DNA of 38,917 nt from positions 1-38,917 of the IMG/VR virus record IMGVR_UViG_3300009551_000032; one strand, written 5' to 3'. Shown here in pieces: positions 25,899 to 32,657 of this stretch (positions are counted from its first letter, which is position 1; each line of letters begins with the position of its first letter). Source of the stretch: a virus. A model generated the notes under the pieces. The model saw nothing but the letters and a program-made list of their open reading frames with translations, was not told where the DNA came from and ran no database searches. The translations under genes were made by a program, and so were the position numbers.

Positions 25899-26110
25899 TT
25901 TCTTTCTCGATCTCTATCTTTTTCAATTTCACAAAGTTTGTGATGAAAATCTTTTACTTCATCATGTATTGCTCTTACAAGTTCTCTTGTAGATTCTAAT
26001 TTGGCTTCAGTATGTCGAGCATCAGCCCTTGCTTCAGATCGCACCCATAAGAAAAGCGGCATAATAACTGCCGCATTTCCTAATATTAAAGTTAGTATTG
26101 TTTCATTCAT
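25895..26110 (-). CDS. TM plus coiled-coil small protein, 71 aa
   Basis: Start at ATG 26110, overlapping the recT end by 8 bases, with GGTGG upstream. Residues 4-21 (TILTLILGNAAVIMPLFL) form one membrane helix; the remainder is a charged coiled coil. Similar small proteins occur beside recombination or lysis genes in many phages. It could be a membrane anchor or a spanin-like piece, but no family is assigned. It separates recT from the exonuclease without a gap. Confidence 0.6.
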   Translation of the reverse strand: MNETILTLILGNAAVIMPLFLWVRSEARADARHTEAKLESTRELVRAIHDEVKDFHHKLCEIEKDRDRERK

Positions 26111-26954
26111 TATCCACCTCAATAAGTTCATCCATGCTAGTAGGTTGATTTTTACGAGCAATATATTCAGCCCGTCTTTCTAAAACAATTTTCTTTGTAT
26201 TTTCATAACATTCAGCTGGAAACTTAGATAGATCACCCTCACATTTCTTTTCCATAAAACCCCAGATTTTTTCTTGTTTTTCCGGATCACATTCAGCGAT
26301 CAACATAGCCAATTCGGCAGCTTGTTGTTTTGTAATGTACAGCGGCTTTACATCTTGAATAATTGATTTTGAAGCATTTACCTCAATGGTATCTGCTTGA
26401 TCCATCTCTTCTTTTGTATAAATGCCTGATAATTGAGATGGAAAAGCTTTACGCAAAGCCAATGCTTCCGCACATTTAGACAACATGGTTCTGACCATTT
26501 TATTCCACATGCCCATTGGACGACCGTCATAAGTAGTCTGTACATATTCCTCGTAAAAAGCTTCAGCTTCTACATCATGCCAAGTTCCATCCTTAGTTAA
26601 TTTGCGCACAAAAGCAATAGCCGAAACAACTTTACCTTGTTTATCATAAGTAAATTCGGGTCTTTTGCCTGGAGCATATCTTTCTGTTCTATCAGCAATA
26701 GCTCTATATCCATCAATCCCTGTTTGAATAGTCATGATTTCACGGCCAAGTTTCTTATCTTGTCTTTTGACAGCATAAATTTGCTTAGCAAAAGGATCTA
26801 ATCCAGTACGTTCACATGAGAATAAGAAAATCTTAAATTCATCATTTGAAAGACCTTTGCAATAAACATCTTTGATTGTTTCTATTTGATCATTAGTAAA
26901 CCTTGAATTGGCTGCTAATGCGGTATTGTTTTCATGTTTTACTAAATCTGTCAT
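26103..26954 (-). CDS. recT: RecT/Bet-family single-strand annealing protein
   Basis: 283 residues, ATG with AGGA. The RecT/Bet core spans about residues 10-190: FKIFLFSCERTGLDPFAKQI, VKRQ, MTIQTGIDGYRAIADRT, then WNKMVRTMLSKCAEALALR with FPSQLSGIYTKEEM. It binds ssDNA and pairs complementary strands, working with the YqaJ exonuclease. The C-terminal third is helical and variable, as usual. Palindrome copy C lies within its coding sequence and is read there as DVKPLYIT. The operon probably starts at the divergent promoter near 27200. Confidence 0.92.
   Translation of the reverse strand: MTDLVKHENNTALAANSRFTNDQIETIKDVYCKGLSNDEFKIFLFSCERTGLDPFAKQIYAVKRQDKKLGREIMTIQTGIDGYRAIADRTERYAPGKRPEFTYDKQGKVVSAIAFVRKLTKDGTWHDVEAEAFYEEYVQTTYDGRPMGMWNKMVRTMLSKCAEALALRKAFPSQLSGIYTKEEMDQADTIEVNASKSIIQDVKPLYITKQQAAELAMLIAECDPEKQEKIWGFMEKKCEGDLSKFPAECYENTKKIVLERRAEYIARKNQPTSMDELIEVDNE
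26335..26353. repeat. 19-bp palindrome, copy C (inside recT)
   Basis: On the minus strand it reads ATGTAAAGCCGCTGTACAT, which differs from copies A and B only at one central base. It shares TA with copy B beyond the right arm. It is inverted relative to A and B and lies within translated recT sequence, so it is kept despite protein-coding constraint. Confidence 0.8.
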
Positions 26955-26976
26955 TTTAATTCCTGTGTGTTAATTT

Positions 26977-27153
26977 TTACCAATCTACGCCTAAACAATA
27001 ATTACATCCGCGGTCAGAACATTTAAAGCAATCAAGCTCTTCTATTTCTGTTTCATCTTTATCGTGACAAAAATCTGTGTCAACCTCATCTAATTCATAG
27101 ACAGGAAATAGATCTTCATCATCTGTAAATTGTTGATAATAAGCGTAACTCAT
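26977..27153 (-). CDS. Acidic Cys-rich peptide, 58 aa, first gene of left operon
   Basis: ATG 27153 with GAGG six to seven bases upstream, immediately downstream of the divergent control region. The N-terminal two thirds are very acidic (TDDEDLFPVYELDEVDTD); the C-terminal end has four Cys in CFKCSDRGCNYC, a likely zinc site. Acidic early peptides are often DNA mimics or inhibitors of host enzymes, which is inference only. Followed after 22 bp by recT. Confidence 0.65.
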   Translation of the reverse strand: MSYAYYQQFTDDEDLFPVYELDEVDTDFCHDKDETEIEELDCFKCSDRGCNYCLGVDW

Positions 27154-27179
27154 GTGTCCTCTTTATTGAATGATTAAAA

Positions 27180-27207
27180 TTTATCACATGTTGAAAATTT
27201 ATGGCAA
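27180..27207 (-). promoter_or_regulatory. Candidate leftward early promoter
   Basis: Reading leftward: TTGCCA (27207-27202), a 16-bp spacer, then GATAAA (27185-27180). The -35 lies in the left arm of the inverted repeat. It would give a leader of about 20 bases before the 58-aa peptide gene, and drive recT, the exonuclease and the rest of that operon. Moderate match. Confidence 0.4.
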
Positions 27208-27235
27208 CAGAAAAAAGAAGGTTGCGATAAATTTT
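27194..27235. promoter_or_regulatory. Inverted repeat in the divergent early control region
   Basis: AAAATTTATGGCAAC (27194-27208) and GTTGCGATAAATTTT (27221-27235) are reverse complements with one mismatch, separated by 12 bases. Each arm holds a TTGC -35-like element facing outward, so the site probably acts as an operator or shared activator site for both early operons. The Cro-like protein encoded 36 bp to the right is the natural candidate ligand. Confidence 0.55.
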
Positions 27236-27270
27236 GATAAGTTATAGACTTTTTGCTAAAGGAGGAGAAA

Positions 27271-27465
27271 ATGGACTTAAGAAGATACCTTTTTGAAAAT
27301 CGCTTAACGCGTAAAGAATTTGCAGAAAGAATTGATTACACTAGTAATTATGTAGTCATGATATGCAAGGGTAAAAAACCAGGCCCTAAAGCAGCCAAAG
27401 CAATTGAGAAAGCTACTAATGGAATAGTTAAATATAACAAAAACGAAGAGGTTCTAGAAGCATGA
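27271..27465 (+). CDS. Cro/C1-type HTH regulator, 64 aa
   Basis: ATG 27271 chosen because AAGGAGG lies just upstream; an in-frame TTG 18 bases earlier has no SD. Residues about 1-50 form a lambda-Cro/Xre helix-turn-helix (LRRYLFENRLTRKEFAERID, then YTSNYVVMICKGKKPGPKAA). It is the first gene of the rightward operon and probably controls the divergent region next to it. No CI-sized partner repressor and no integrase are seen, so this looks like early/late timing control, not lysogeny. Overlaps the next start (ATGA). Confidence 0.8.
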   Translation: MDLRRYLFENRLTRKEFAERIDYTSNYVVMICKGKKPGPKAAKAIEKATNGIVKYNKNEEVLEA

Positions 27466-27926
27466 AGAAAGAACTTTTTTATAAAAATGTAATTGAAAAC
27501 CTGCAAAACAAATTTGGGCAAGTTAGTGTTGCTTTGATTCAAAGAAGATGCCATGTATCTTTTGAAGAGGCAGTGCAGTTATATGATAAATTCGTTCTGC
27601 CTCCAAGAATAATGATTTCTAACTTCCCTTTGATCCCTAAAAAAGGAGAATTACTGCAAAAATATCATGGCAATAGTGTTTCAATCCCATTTTTACAGAA
27701 AAGATTAGAGCTAAACTCGGAACAAACAAAAAAGCTTTTAGAAGAGTGGATGAAAGCAGATGAGTTAGAACAAACAAGAAAAAAATTTGATGAAATCCGG
27801 CTTTATGTTAAACCTCCTAAAACTCAAAAACATGACAAACCTTTATGTGAAATCATGCGTGAAAAAACGATAGAAAGACATATCAAATACCTTGAATCTC
27901 AAGGTTATAAGGTGGAAAAAAAATGA
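27462..27926 (+). CDS. Tandem FtsK-gamma-like winged-helix protein, 154 aa
   Basis: ATG overlaps the Cro-like stop. Two copies of a pattern typical of the DNA-binding gamma domain of FtsK are visible: SVALIQRRCHVSFEEAVQLY (residues about 22-41) and SIPFLQKRLELNSEQTKKLL (about 71-90), to be compared with the FtsK consensus in which S..LLQRR...Y..A..L is conserved. In FtsK this winged helix reads KOPS sequences and contacts XerD. A free-standing tandem copy without the motor is unusual. The basic tail may add DNA affinity. It is the second of three adjacent putative DNA-binding genes. Confidence 0.6.
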   Translation: MKKELFYKNVIENLQNKFGQVSVALIQRRCHVSFEEAVQLYDKFVLPPRIMISNFPLIPKKGELLQKYHGNSVSIPFLQKRLELNSEQTKKLLEEWMKADELEQTRKKFDEIRLYVKPPKTQKHDKPLCEIMREKTIERHIKYLESQGYKVEKK

Positions 27927-28303
27927 ATAGAATTAAAACAAATGAAATTTATGATAACCCTTATCTTACCATGAAAATTTCTACCCTTTTGTGTCAAAAA
28001 GATTTTATTGATGAATGGTCTGAAGTGACGGCTGAAGAAGTTAGACAATTCAGAGGTGCAGGGCCAAAAACATTAAGAGAACTGAGAAAATTTTTGGCAA
28101 TGTATGGCATTTGCTTAAAAGGTGACATCATTTTTGACAAAGACTCCGATAGAAATCTGTTAATTGATGTTCCAAATCACATTAAAGAGATGGAGAATTT
28201 GTTGAGAGATGTGGATAGAAGGCTTAGATGGCTAACGGGTAAGCTTGAAGAATTGCATTGCAATATGATTCCAAACAATAAATATCACTATATTGACAAG
28301 TAA
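27923..28303 (+). CDS. Alpha-CTD-like HhH protein with coiled-coil tail, 126 aa
   Basis: ATG overlaps the preceding stop. Residues about 15-66 follow the RNA polymerase alpha-CTD pattern: LTMKISTLLCQKDFIDEWSEV, then a helix-hairpin-helix (TAEEVRQFRGAGPKTLRELR) and KFLAMYGICLKGD. The C-terminal 35 residues are a coiled coil (HIKEMENLLRDVDRRLRWL). The same architecture occurs in the gene at 32349. Likely binds DNA or host RNA polymerase partners to steer early transcription; that role is inferred. Confidence 0.65.
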   Translation: MNRIKTNEIYDNPYLTMKISTLLCQKDFIDEWSEVTAEEVRQFRGAGPKTLRELRKFLAMYGICLKGDIIFDKDSDRNLLIDVPNHIKEMENLLRDVDRRLRWLTGKLEELHCNMIPNNKYHYIDK

Positions 28304-28305
28304 TA

Positions 28306-28554
28306 ATGAATAAACAACAACAGAAAATAAAAAAATGCTCTAATTGTGATACACAAAGTTGGCAAGATGAAGCTATTGAGATACATGGAATTTGCAAAGA
28401 ATGTTTTTATAATAATTTACCGAAAATAGATGCTAAAGGTGAAGTTGTTTATCCTAGATTAACTAAAGAATCTATAGTCAAATGGAAGGATTTTTGCCAA
28501 AAAATTTTTTGTCCTAAAATGACAAGTAAATCAGGTCAAAATGAAATTCATTGA
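28306..28554 (+). CDS. Small zinc-ribbon-like protein, 82 aa
   Basis: ATG three bases after the previous stop. Two Cys pairs, CSNC (residues 11-14) and CKEC (30-33), could hold a zinc ion. The C-terminal half is basic with two further Cys. No family recognised. The end overlaps a 29-aa membrane peptide gene. Confidence 0.65.
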   Translation: MNKQQQKIKKCSNCDTQSWQDEAIEIHGICKECFYNNLPKIDAKGEVVYPRLTKESIVKWKDFCQKIFCPKMTSKSGQNEIH

Positions 28555-28630
28555 ATTCTTAGACGCACACTGGTTTGGCATTGGGTTTTTTATTGTTCTT
28601 AGCATTTTTATACTGAAAACGCCCAAATGA
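28541..28630 (+). CDS. Single-TM membrane peptide, 29 aa
   Basis: ATG 28541 with AGG at proper spacing, overlapping the previous gene. Almost the whole peptide is one membrane helix (residues about 9-25, HWFGIGFFIVLSIFILK). Peptides of this kind occur in phage early regions; toxicity or envelope effects are possible but unproven. Shortness makes the call uncertain. Confidence 0.45.
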   Translation: MKFIEFLDAHWFGIGFFIVLSIFILKTPK

Positions 28631-28761
28631 CAAGTATTTTAACAAATAATTTGGATAAATAGTGGTAAATTCAAATTTCACTCTTGTGATGCATATTGGG
28701 ATTAGTGAAATAAAGAATTAAAACAACTTAACGGCAATTATCAGACGTTGAGTAGATAAAT

Positions 28762-28977
28762 ATGAATAAACCTTTATGGCAAGAACACGTATGTTTTGGG
28801 GCTAATAATGCTGATACATGGCTAACACCTTGTGGAACAGAATTTTGGTTGTTTTTTAGAGGTGGAAATGAACCAGATAGGTGCACTTGGATTGAATTTT
28901 GCCCATATTGTGGTTTGAGACCTCCCGATTTAAAAGATGATTGGAATTGTAGAAAGAAAAAAGAAGACGAGAAGTAA
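28762..28977 (+). CDS. Small Cys/Trp-rich protein, 71 aa
   Basis: ATG after a 131-bp gap that shows no ORF or clear promoter. The protein has several Cys, including CPYCG near residue 49, and many Trp, giving a probable zinc-binding mini-domain. The C-terminal end is a charged KKKEDEK run. Unknown function; neighbour of another Cys-rich small protein. Confidence 0.65.
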   Translation: MNKPLWQEHVCFGANNADTWLTPCGTEFWLFFRGGNEPDRCTWIEFCPYCGLRPPDLKDDWNCRKKKEDEK

Positions 28978-28979
28978 GC

Positions 28980-29228
28980 ATGGAAAAAATAGCTTGTGAA
29001 TGCGGAGAAATACATTCTAATACCTGTGGATATCACGGAGTTTTATACAAATACGATGAAGTAATTGAAAATGATCCCATATACCCTTTATGCGTGTTTG
29101 AATGCGGAAATTGCGGAAATATAATGATCGATAATCCAAAAAACCCTAGAGAAATGAAATCATATAAGCCAACTAGCAAGGAATGTAATTATTTGCTGAT
29201 AGAAAAAGAAGAAGAGAACGAAACATGA
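28980..29228 (+). CDS. Small Cys-rich protein, 82 aa
   Basis: ATG three bases after the preceding stop. Cys pattern CECGEIHSNTCGYHG at the start and CGNCGN later suggests a zinc-ribbon fold with His help. Acidic overall. Unknown role. The stop overlaps the next ATG (ATGA). Confidence 0.65.
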   Translation: MEKIACECGEIHSNTCGYHGVLYKYDEVIENDPIYPLCVFECGNCGNIMIDNPKNPREMKSYKPTSKECNYLLIEKEEENET

Positions 29229-29383
29229 AAGAAGACAAAATGAAATTTGAAGAATTGGCACGCATTAGAAATAAAGAAGAATTGGACAAAGGTATTGTAT
29301 CTGAAGAAGAATATTTAGAAATGGAAAGAATTTTGGATGTTCTTAAACAATCAAACCCTGGAACCTATGCGCCATTAAATTGA
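29225..29383 (+). CDS. Small charged helical protein, 52 aa
   Basis: ATG overlaps the stop of the Cys-rich gene. The product is nearly all charged helix with an SHOCT-like feel in the middle (ELARIRNKEELDKGIVSEEE, then YLEMERIL), in which a short helical hairpin follows LxxxGIISEEEY. SHOCT domains are short oligomerisation modules. The assignment is tentative. Confidence 0.55.
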   Translation: MKEDKMKFEELARIRNKEELDKGIVSEEEYLEMERILDVLKQSNPGTYAPLN

Positions 29384-29427
29384 TGCACTAGAATAGATAA
29401 GTTTAAACAAGAAGACAGGAAGAAATC

Positions 29428-29661
29428 ATGGAATGGATTTCTGTAAAAGATAGATTACCTACAGAGCAAGATTTATATTTATGTTGTGGAAGAACAATTG
29501 ATTGGAATATGGGAAAAATACCCGACATAGCCTTTACAGCGTTTTTTTATTTACCATGTAATATATATAAATATTCAAGATGGTGTGAAAGAACTAGAAG
29601 TTATGAAGATGTAACAATTGAATATTGGATGCCTATACCAGAGCTACCAAAAGAGGATTAA
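29428..29661 (+). CDS. DUF551-family protein, 77 aa
   Basis: ATG with AGGAAG. It opens with WISVKDRLPTEQ and ends with IEYWMPIPELP, the two signature ends of the DUF551 domain common in tailed phages and prophages; the middle carries the expected aromatic strand residues. The molecular function of this family is not known. The stop overlaps the next ATG. Confidence 0.75.
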   Translation: MEWISVKDRLPTEQDLYLCCGRTIDWNMGKIPDIAFTAFFYLPCNIYKYSRWCERTRSYEDVTIEYWMPIPELPKED

Positions 29662-29864
29662 TGGAAGAAAAAAATTACAACAGATTGCCGCCTATAAAGG
29701 ATGCTGTCTCAAAAATACTTCGAAATCACAACCTAGAAAATGGTTCAATTACACTTTATTATCAAAGTAGTCCAGGCTTGCCCAAATTTAAGATCACTAT
29801 TGAAATGGACGAGCCTGAATTTTATATAGACTCTAGAGGTGTTAAATGGGTGAGGGCTAAATAA
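29661..29864 (+). CDS. Small protein, 67 aa, unknown
   Basis: ATG 29661 overlaps the DUF551 stop (TAATG). A mixed alpha/beta small domain (ITLYYQSSPGLPKFKITIEM). No motif recognised. It overlaps the next start by one base, so it is probably translated by coupling. Confidence 0.6.
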   Translation: MEEKNYNRLPPIKDAVSKILRNHNLENGSITLYYQSSPGLPKFKITIEMDEPEFYIDSRGVKWVRAK

Positions 29865-30223
29865 TGAGATCAAAAATGAAAAAGGAATATGAAGATTTTC
29901 TAATTGAAAGAGGATTTGGAGAAACCATCTTGAAAAAAAATGCTAGGATTTTATGGCAATGCGAAAATGGTCAAATGATTAATCTAATTGTTGGTGAATT
30001 TACAACGCCGGGAGAACACCATCATCTTTATGATATATATTCTTTTGATATAGGAAATTGTCTATCAGACTGGGAAGATTGGACTCTTTCAGACGTTTTA
30101 ATAAAAATATTTGTTTCATATATAGTTCCTGTTGATCTTAGAATCAAAATACTTTTTCAATTAACAAAAATTAAAGAATTTAGAGACGATTTAGCATTTT
30201 GGATCTGGAGAAATGCACATTAA
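29864..30223 (+). CDS. Protein of 119 aa, unknown
   Basis: ATG within TAATG, with GAGG nine bases upstream. Alpha/beta composition with two hydrophobic stretches (LIKIFVSYIVPVDLRIKILF) that look like buried strands or helices and not TM. His pair in the middle (GEHHHLYDIY). No family known to me. Confidence 0.65.
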   Translation: MRSKMKKEYEDFLIERGFGETILKKNARILWQCENGQMINLIVGEFTTPGEHHHLYDIYSFDIGNCLSDWEDWTLSDVLIKIFVSYIVPVDLRIKILFQLTKIKEFRDDLAFWIWRNAH

Positions 30224-30234
30224 AGAGGTGAACT

Positions 30235-30585
30235 ATGGATGCTAAAGGGCCTTGCGCATTTCTATTTGCTAATGGAAATGGTGCATATTTTAACGATGAA
30301 AACCACCAGATGACAAATCTACAAGCATTAGGATGGCAGGGATTACATGAGTTTAGAGAAAAGTATCCTAATGCACCCGTAAGCATACAATATTCTGAGC
30401 CTATACCGCCCGAAGTCATGCCTAATGTATTAAAGCAAATCGTGGATCCTAGGCCTTATGGTTGGGTACATGAAAGTATTGATGAGCTAACTGAAACACC
30501 CACTTATCCCGATCCAGTATGTAAAACCGTTTTAAGAGAAAAAAAAGGGCTAAAAAAGTCCTCTAAAACTGAGAATAAAAAATGA
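30235..30585 (+). CDS. Protein of 116 aa, unknown
   Basis: ATG with AGAGG. The N-terminal part is a compact domain (CAFLFANGNGAYFNDEN); the middle is Pro-rich (EPIPPEVMPNVLKQIVDPRP); the end is a basic tail (KKGLKKSSKTENKK) that might bind nucleic acid. Overlaps the next start by ATGA. Confidence 0.65.
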   Translation: MDAKGPCAFLFANGNGAYFNDENHQMTNLQALGWQGLHEFREKYPNAPVSIQYSEPIPPEVMPNVLKQIVDPRPYGWVHESIDELTETPTYPDPVCKTVLREKKGLKKSSKTENKK

Positions 30586-30728
30586 CAGACGGCAATTTAT
30601 TTGGGTTATTAATTGCTTTATTGTGTTTATACACTTATTTAATAATATACAAAGAAACAACAACAAAAAACAATATATACGTCATTGTGGTAGCTATTAT
30701 CGCAGCGATATATTATCTAACACGCTAA
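30582..30728 (+). CDS. Small two-TM protein, 48 aa, holin candidate
   Basis: ATG overlaps the preceding stop. Two hydrophobic helices (about 5-19, NLFGLLIALLCLYTYLI; 30-45, IYVIVVAIIAAIYYL) with a short Lys/Thr-rich loop. This is holin-like in size and topology. No endolysin is encoded next to it, but the following gene is exported. Confidence 0.55.
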   Translation: MTDGNLFGLLIALLCLYTYLIIYKETTTKNNIYVIVVAIIAAIYYLTR

Positions 30729-30735
30729 GGAAAAA

Positions 30736-31503
30736 ATGAAACGAATAATGTCTTTAATGCTTTTATCGGGAACGATGTTTTTAAGTGGGTATTCATCTGA
30801 ATTTGAAACCTATCCAGAAGATGGTGAATATTATGTTGGCTCTGACTGGGAGGCTAAAAAAGAATTAATATTTAAGGCAGAAAAACATCGAAAAAAGGCT
30901 GTCGAAAAAGCAAAACACATGGAGAATTATTTTTCTTATTTTCCTGATTTGCGTGACAATCAACACATGAAAGAGCTTATTACCGGAATCATTACTTGTA
31001 AGCTTATCGAATCCCCCCGTAACAGAATTTTAGCTGTAGGAGTAGCTCTTATAGCAAGCCTTGCAAATGACTCATATGACAAATATGTCTATGCGCGAAG
31101 AACTTTTTGTGAGATCACACACCACTTTGAAATGCATGAATTTTATTCAGCTATAGCCCTAACAATATCAGACGATGATTTAAAACCACTTGACTATTAC
31201 GAGGGGTATTTTTATGACGCTGTAGACTATCTTACCTTAGCGGATATATTGTGCATATGTATAGATGATGATAGTGCATATTATGATTGTACAGACTGGA
31301 TTTGTAATCACCGAACATATGTTATTAATGCATTTGAAGATAAGAAATTAAAACATAGAGTAAGCAATAGCACAAACACGCTTATCAATAAAGTATACGA
31401 CAAGATAGGCCGATATTACAATTCTGACCATAAATCTATTCTATATAATCTAGATTGTTCGTTCAATGCCTTATATAAAGCCGAAAAAGGATGGGAGATT
31501 TAA
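30736..31503 (+). CDS. Exported protein, 255 aa, unknown
   Basis: ATG with AAGGA. Residues 1-20 form a signal peptide (KRIMSLMLLSGTMFLSG). The cleavage area reads LSGY where a lipoprotein would read LSGC, so a lost lipobox Cys is possible. The mature protein is acidic, Tyr- and Asp-rich and mostly helical, with several Cys that could form disulfides outside the cytoplasm. No enzyme motif is recognised. Coming after a two-TM gene, it could act in the envelope (lysis or exclusion). Overlaps the next gene. Confidence 0.6.
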   Translation: MKRIMSLMLLSGTMFLSGYSSEFETYPEDGEYYVGSDWEAKKELIFKAEKHRKKAVEKAKHMENYFSYFPDLRDNQHMKELITGIITCKLIESPRNRILAVGVALIASLANDSYDKYVYARRTFCEITHHFEMHEFYSAIALTISDDDLKPLDYYEGYFYDAVDYLTLADILCICIDDDSAYYDCTDWICNHRTYVINAFEDKKLKHRVSNSTNTLINKVYDKIGRYYNSDHKSILYNLDCSFNALYKAEKGWEI

Positions 31504-31895
31504 TGTCTGAAGTCATATTTGATTGCACAAACCCAAAACATTTATATAAGGGTGTTTTATTTGCTGAAGTAGATAATGGAGAGGTAAAAAAAGAAATGAA
31601 TAGTCCTTTTCCAACTCCGAAAGATTATGTTGCGGGAGTTATGGCAATTATCCATGTAGACGAAAACGGTATTTGGCATTTAACAGCCAGAATAAAATTC
31701 CCATCAGGAAATAAACAAGTAATTAGATTACAAGAAAATCCTCCATGCAATGAAACGAAATTACTTCAAAAGTTTTATAAAATACCTTTAGTTAATAAAA
31801 TATGGACGCCTAACCCATCAGGAGATTCGGACGGAATATTAAATATTATAAAAGATCTAGACATGATTGAATCAATTCAAATAGAGGAAACATGA
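31503..31895 (+). CDS. Protein of 130 aa, unknown
   Basis: ATG 31503 was chosen: it overlaps the preceding TAA and has GGGAG five bases upstream. A small beta-rich domain (VAGVMAIIHVDENGIWHLTA, RIKFPSGNKQVIRLQENPP). No recognised motif. The stop overlaps the next ATG (ATGA). Confidence 0.65.
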   Translation: MSEVIFDCTNPKHLYKGVLFAEVDNGEVKKEMNSPFPTPKDYVAGVMAIIHVDENGIWHLTARIKFPSGNKQVIRLQENPPCNETKLLQKFYKIPLVNKIWTPNPSGDSDGILNIIKDLDMIESIQIEET

Positions 31896-32017
31896 CTATC
31901 ATTGGAATTTTTTTAGCATTAGCAATGGTTGCTGGCCCAAGCGCACCAGATAAAAGCTATCCACCTGAAGGCCCAAAAGGCGCAAATGGATGCGAGGAGC
32001 CACCAAAACAAAAATGA
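31892..32017 (+). CDS. Short exported or membrane peptide, 41 aa
   Basis: ATG overlaps the previous stop, with AGAGG upstream. Residues 2-16 are a hydrophobic signal-like segment ending in MVAGPSAPD; the rest is Pro/Gly/Lys-rich and probably unfolded. Unknown. Overlaps the next start. Confidence 0.5.
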   Translation: MTIIGIFLALAMVAGPSAPDKSYPPEGPKGANGCEEPPKQK

Positions 32018-32352
32018 ATGAAGAAGACAAATTAGTACACGACAGAATTAATAAAATACTTCCTCGACCGAAAGATAAGATTCTTTTGATAGAAACTCTT
32101 TTGGGGTGTGGTTATGCATTGACGGATTTTATCAGAAAAAACCACGATTTTATCACTCCTGATGCACAAACGGCATATCATATAGGAATTGTTATTGCAA
32201 ATCTTTTTGCTTTTGTAAATCCAATCCATTTGGATGGGAAAGCTATATTTGAAATTAAAGACTTTTCGAAAGAAGAAGACTTGGATAAAAAGTTAGCTTT
32301 TACCGTGAAACATCTTTATGACTACTGTAAAGAAAGGAAGCTACTAGAGTGA
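32014..32352 (+). CDS. Protein of 112 aa, unknown
   Basis: ATG 32014 overlaps the preceding stop (ATGA); an in-frame ATG at 31990 is the alternative and would add 8 residues. Mostly helical with one hydrophobic stretch (AYHIGIVIANLFAFVNPIHL). No motif recognised. Its stop overlaps the GTG start of the alpha-CTD-like gene. Confidence 0.6.
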   Translation: MNEEDKLVHDRINKILPRPKDKILLIETLLGCGYALTDFIRKNHDFITPDAQTAYHIGIVIANLFAFVNPIHLDGKAIFEIKDFSKEEDLDKKLAFTVKHLYDYCKERKLLE

Positions 32353-32657
32353 AAGAACGCCTTAAAATAGAACAAGCAGCTCTTCCTTTAAGGGCAATTC
32401 GAGTTTTACAGAACAACTTTTGCATAGAATATCTTGATCAGTGTGAACGTTTCACAGAAGGCGAACTGCTTAACGCGCACTCTTTTGGGCTACATTGTCT
32501 TAATGCCCTCAAGAGTGAGTTGCATAAGCATGGTTTTCACCTCAAGTCAACAGTTGAAGATGCTGCCAAAGAAATCGATCGTGAAATTACCTTTATTAAA
32601 GGCCGATTAACCGCGTTGCAATTAAAATTAAACAGATTAAAATATGCCAAAGCGTAA
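32349..32657 (+). CDS. Alpha-CTD-like HhH protein with coiled-coil tail, 102 aa
   Basis: GTG start, AGGAAG eight bases upstream, coupled to the preceding stop. Residues about 12-65 follow the alpha-CTD pattern: LPLRAIRVLQNNFCIEYLDQ, FTEGELLNAHSFGLHCLNAL, then KSELHKHGFHL. The tail (VEDAAKEIDREITFIKGRL) is a coiled coil as in the 27923 protein, so the two look like paralogues. The HhH Gly is less ideal here (HSFG). Sits two genes before the putative replication control region. Confidence 0.6.
   Translation: MKERLKIEQAALPLRAIRVLQNNFCIEYLDQCERFTEGELLNAHSFGLHCLNALKSELHKHGFHLKSTVEDAAKEIDREITFIKGRLTALQLKLNRLKYAKA

Noticed and set aside
26521-26553. Possible fourth copy of the 19-bp palindrome in recT (ends CTGTACAT)
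   Set aside because: Only about 12 of 19 positions match and the left arm is lost.
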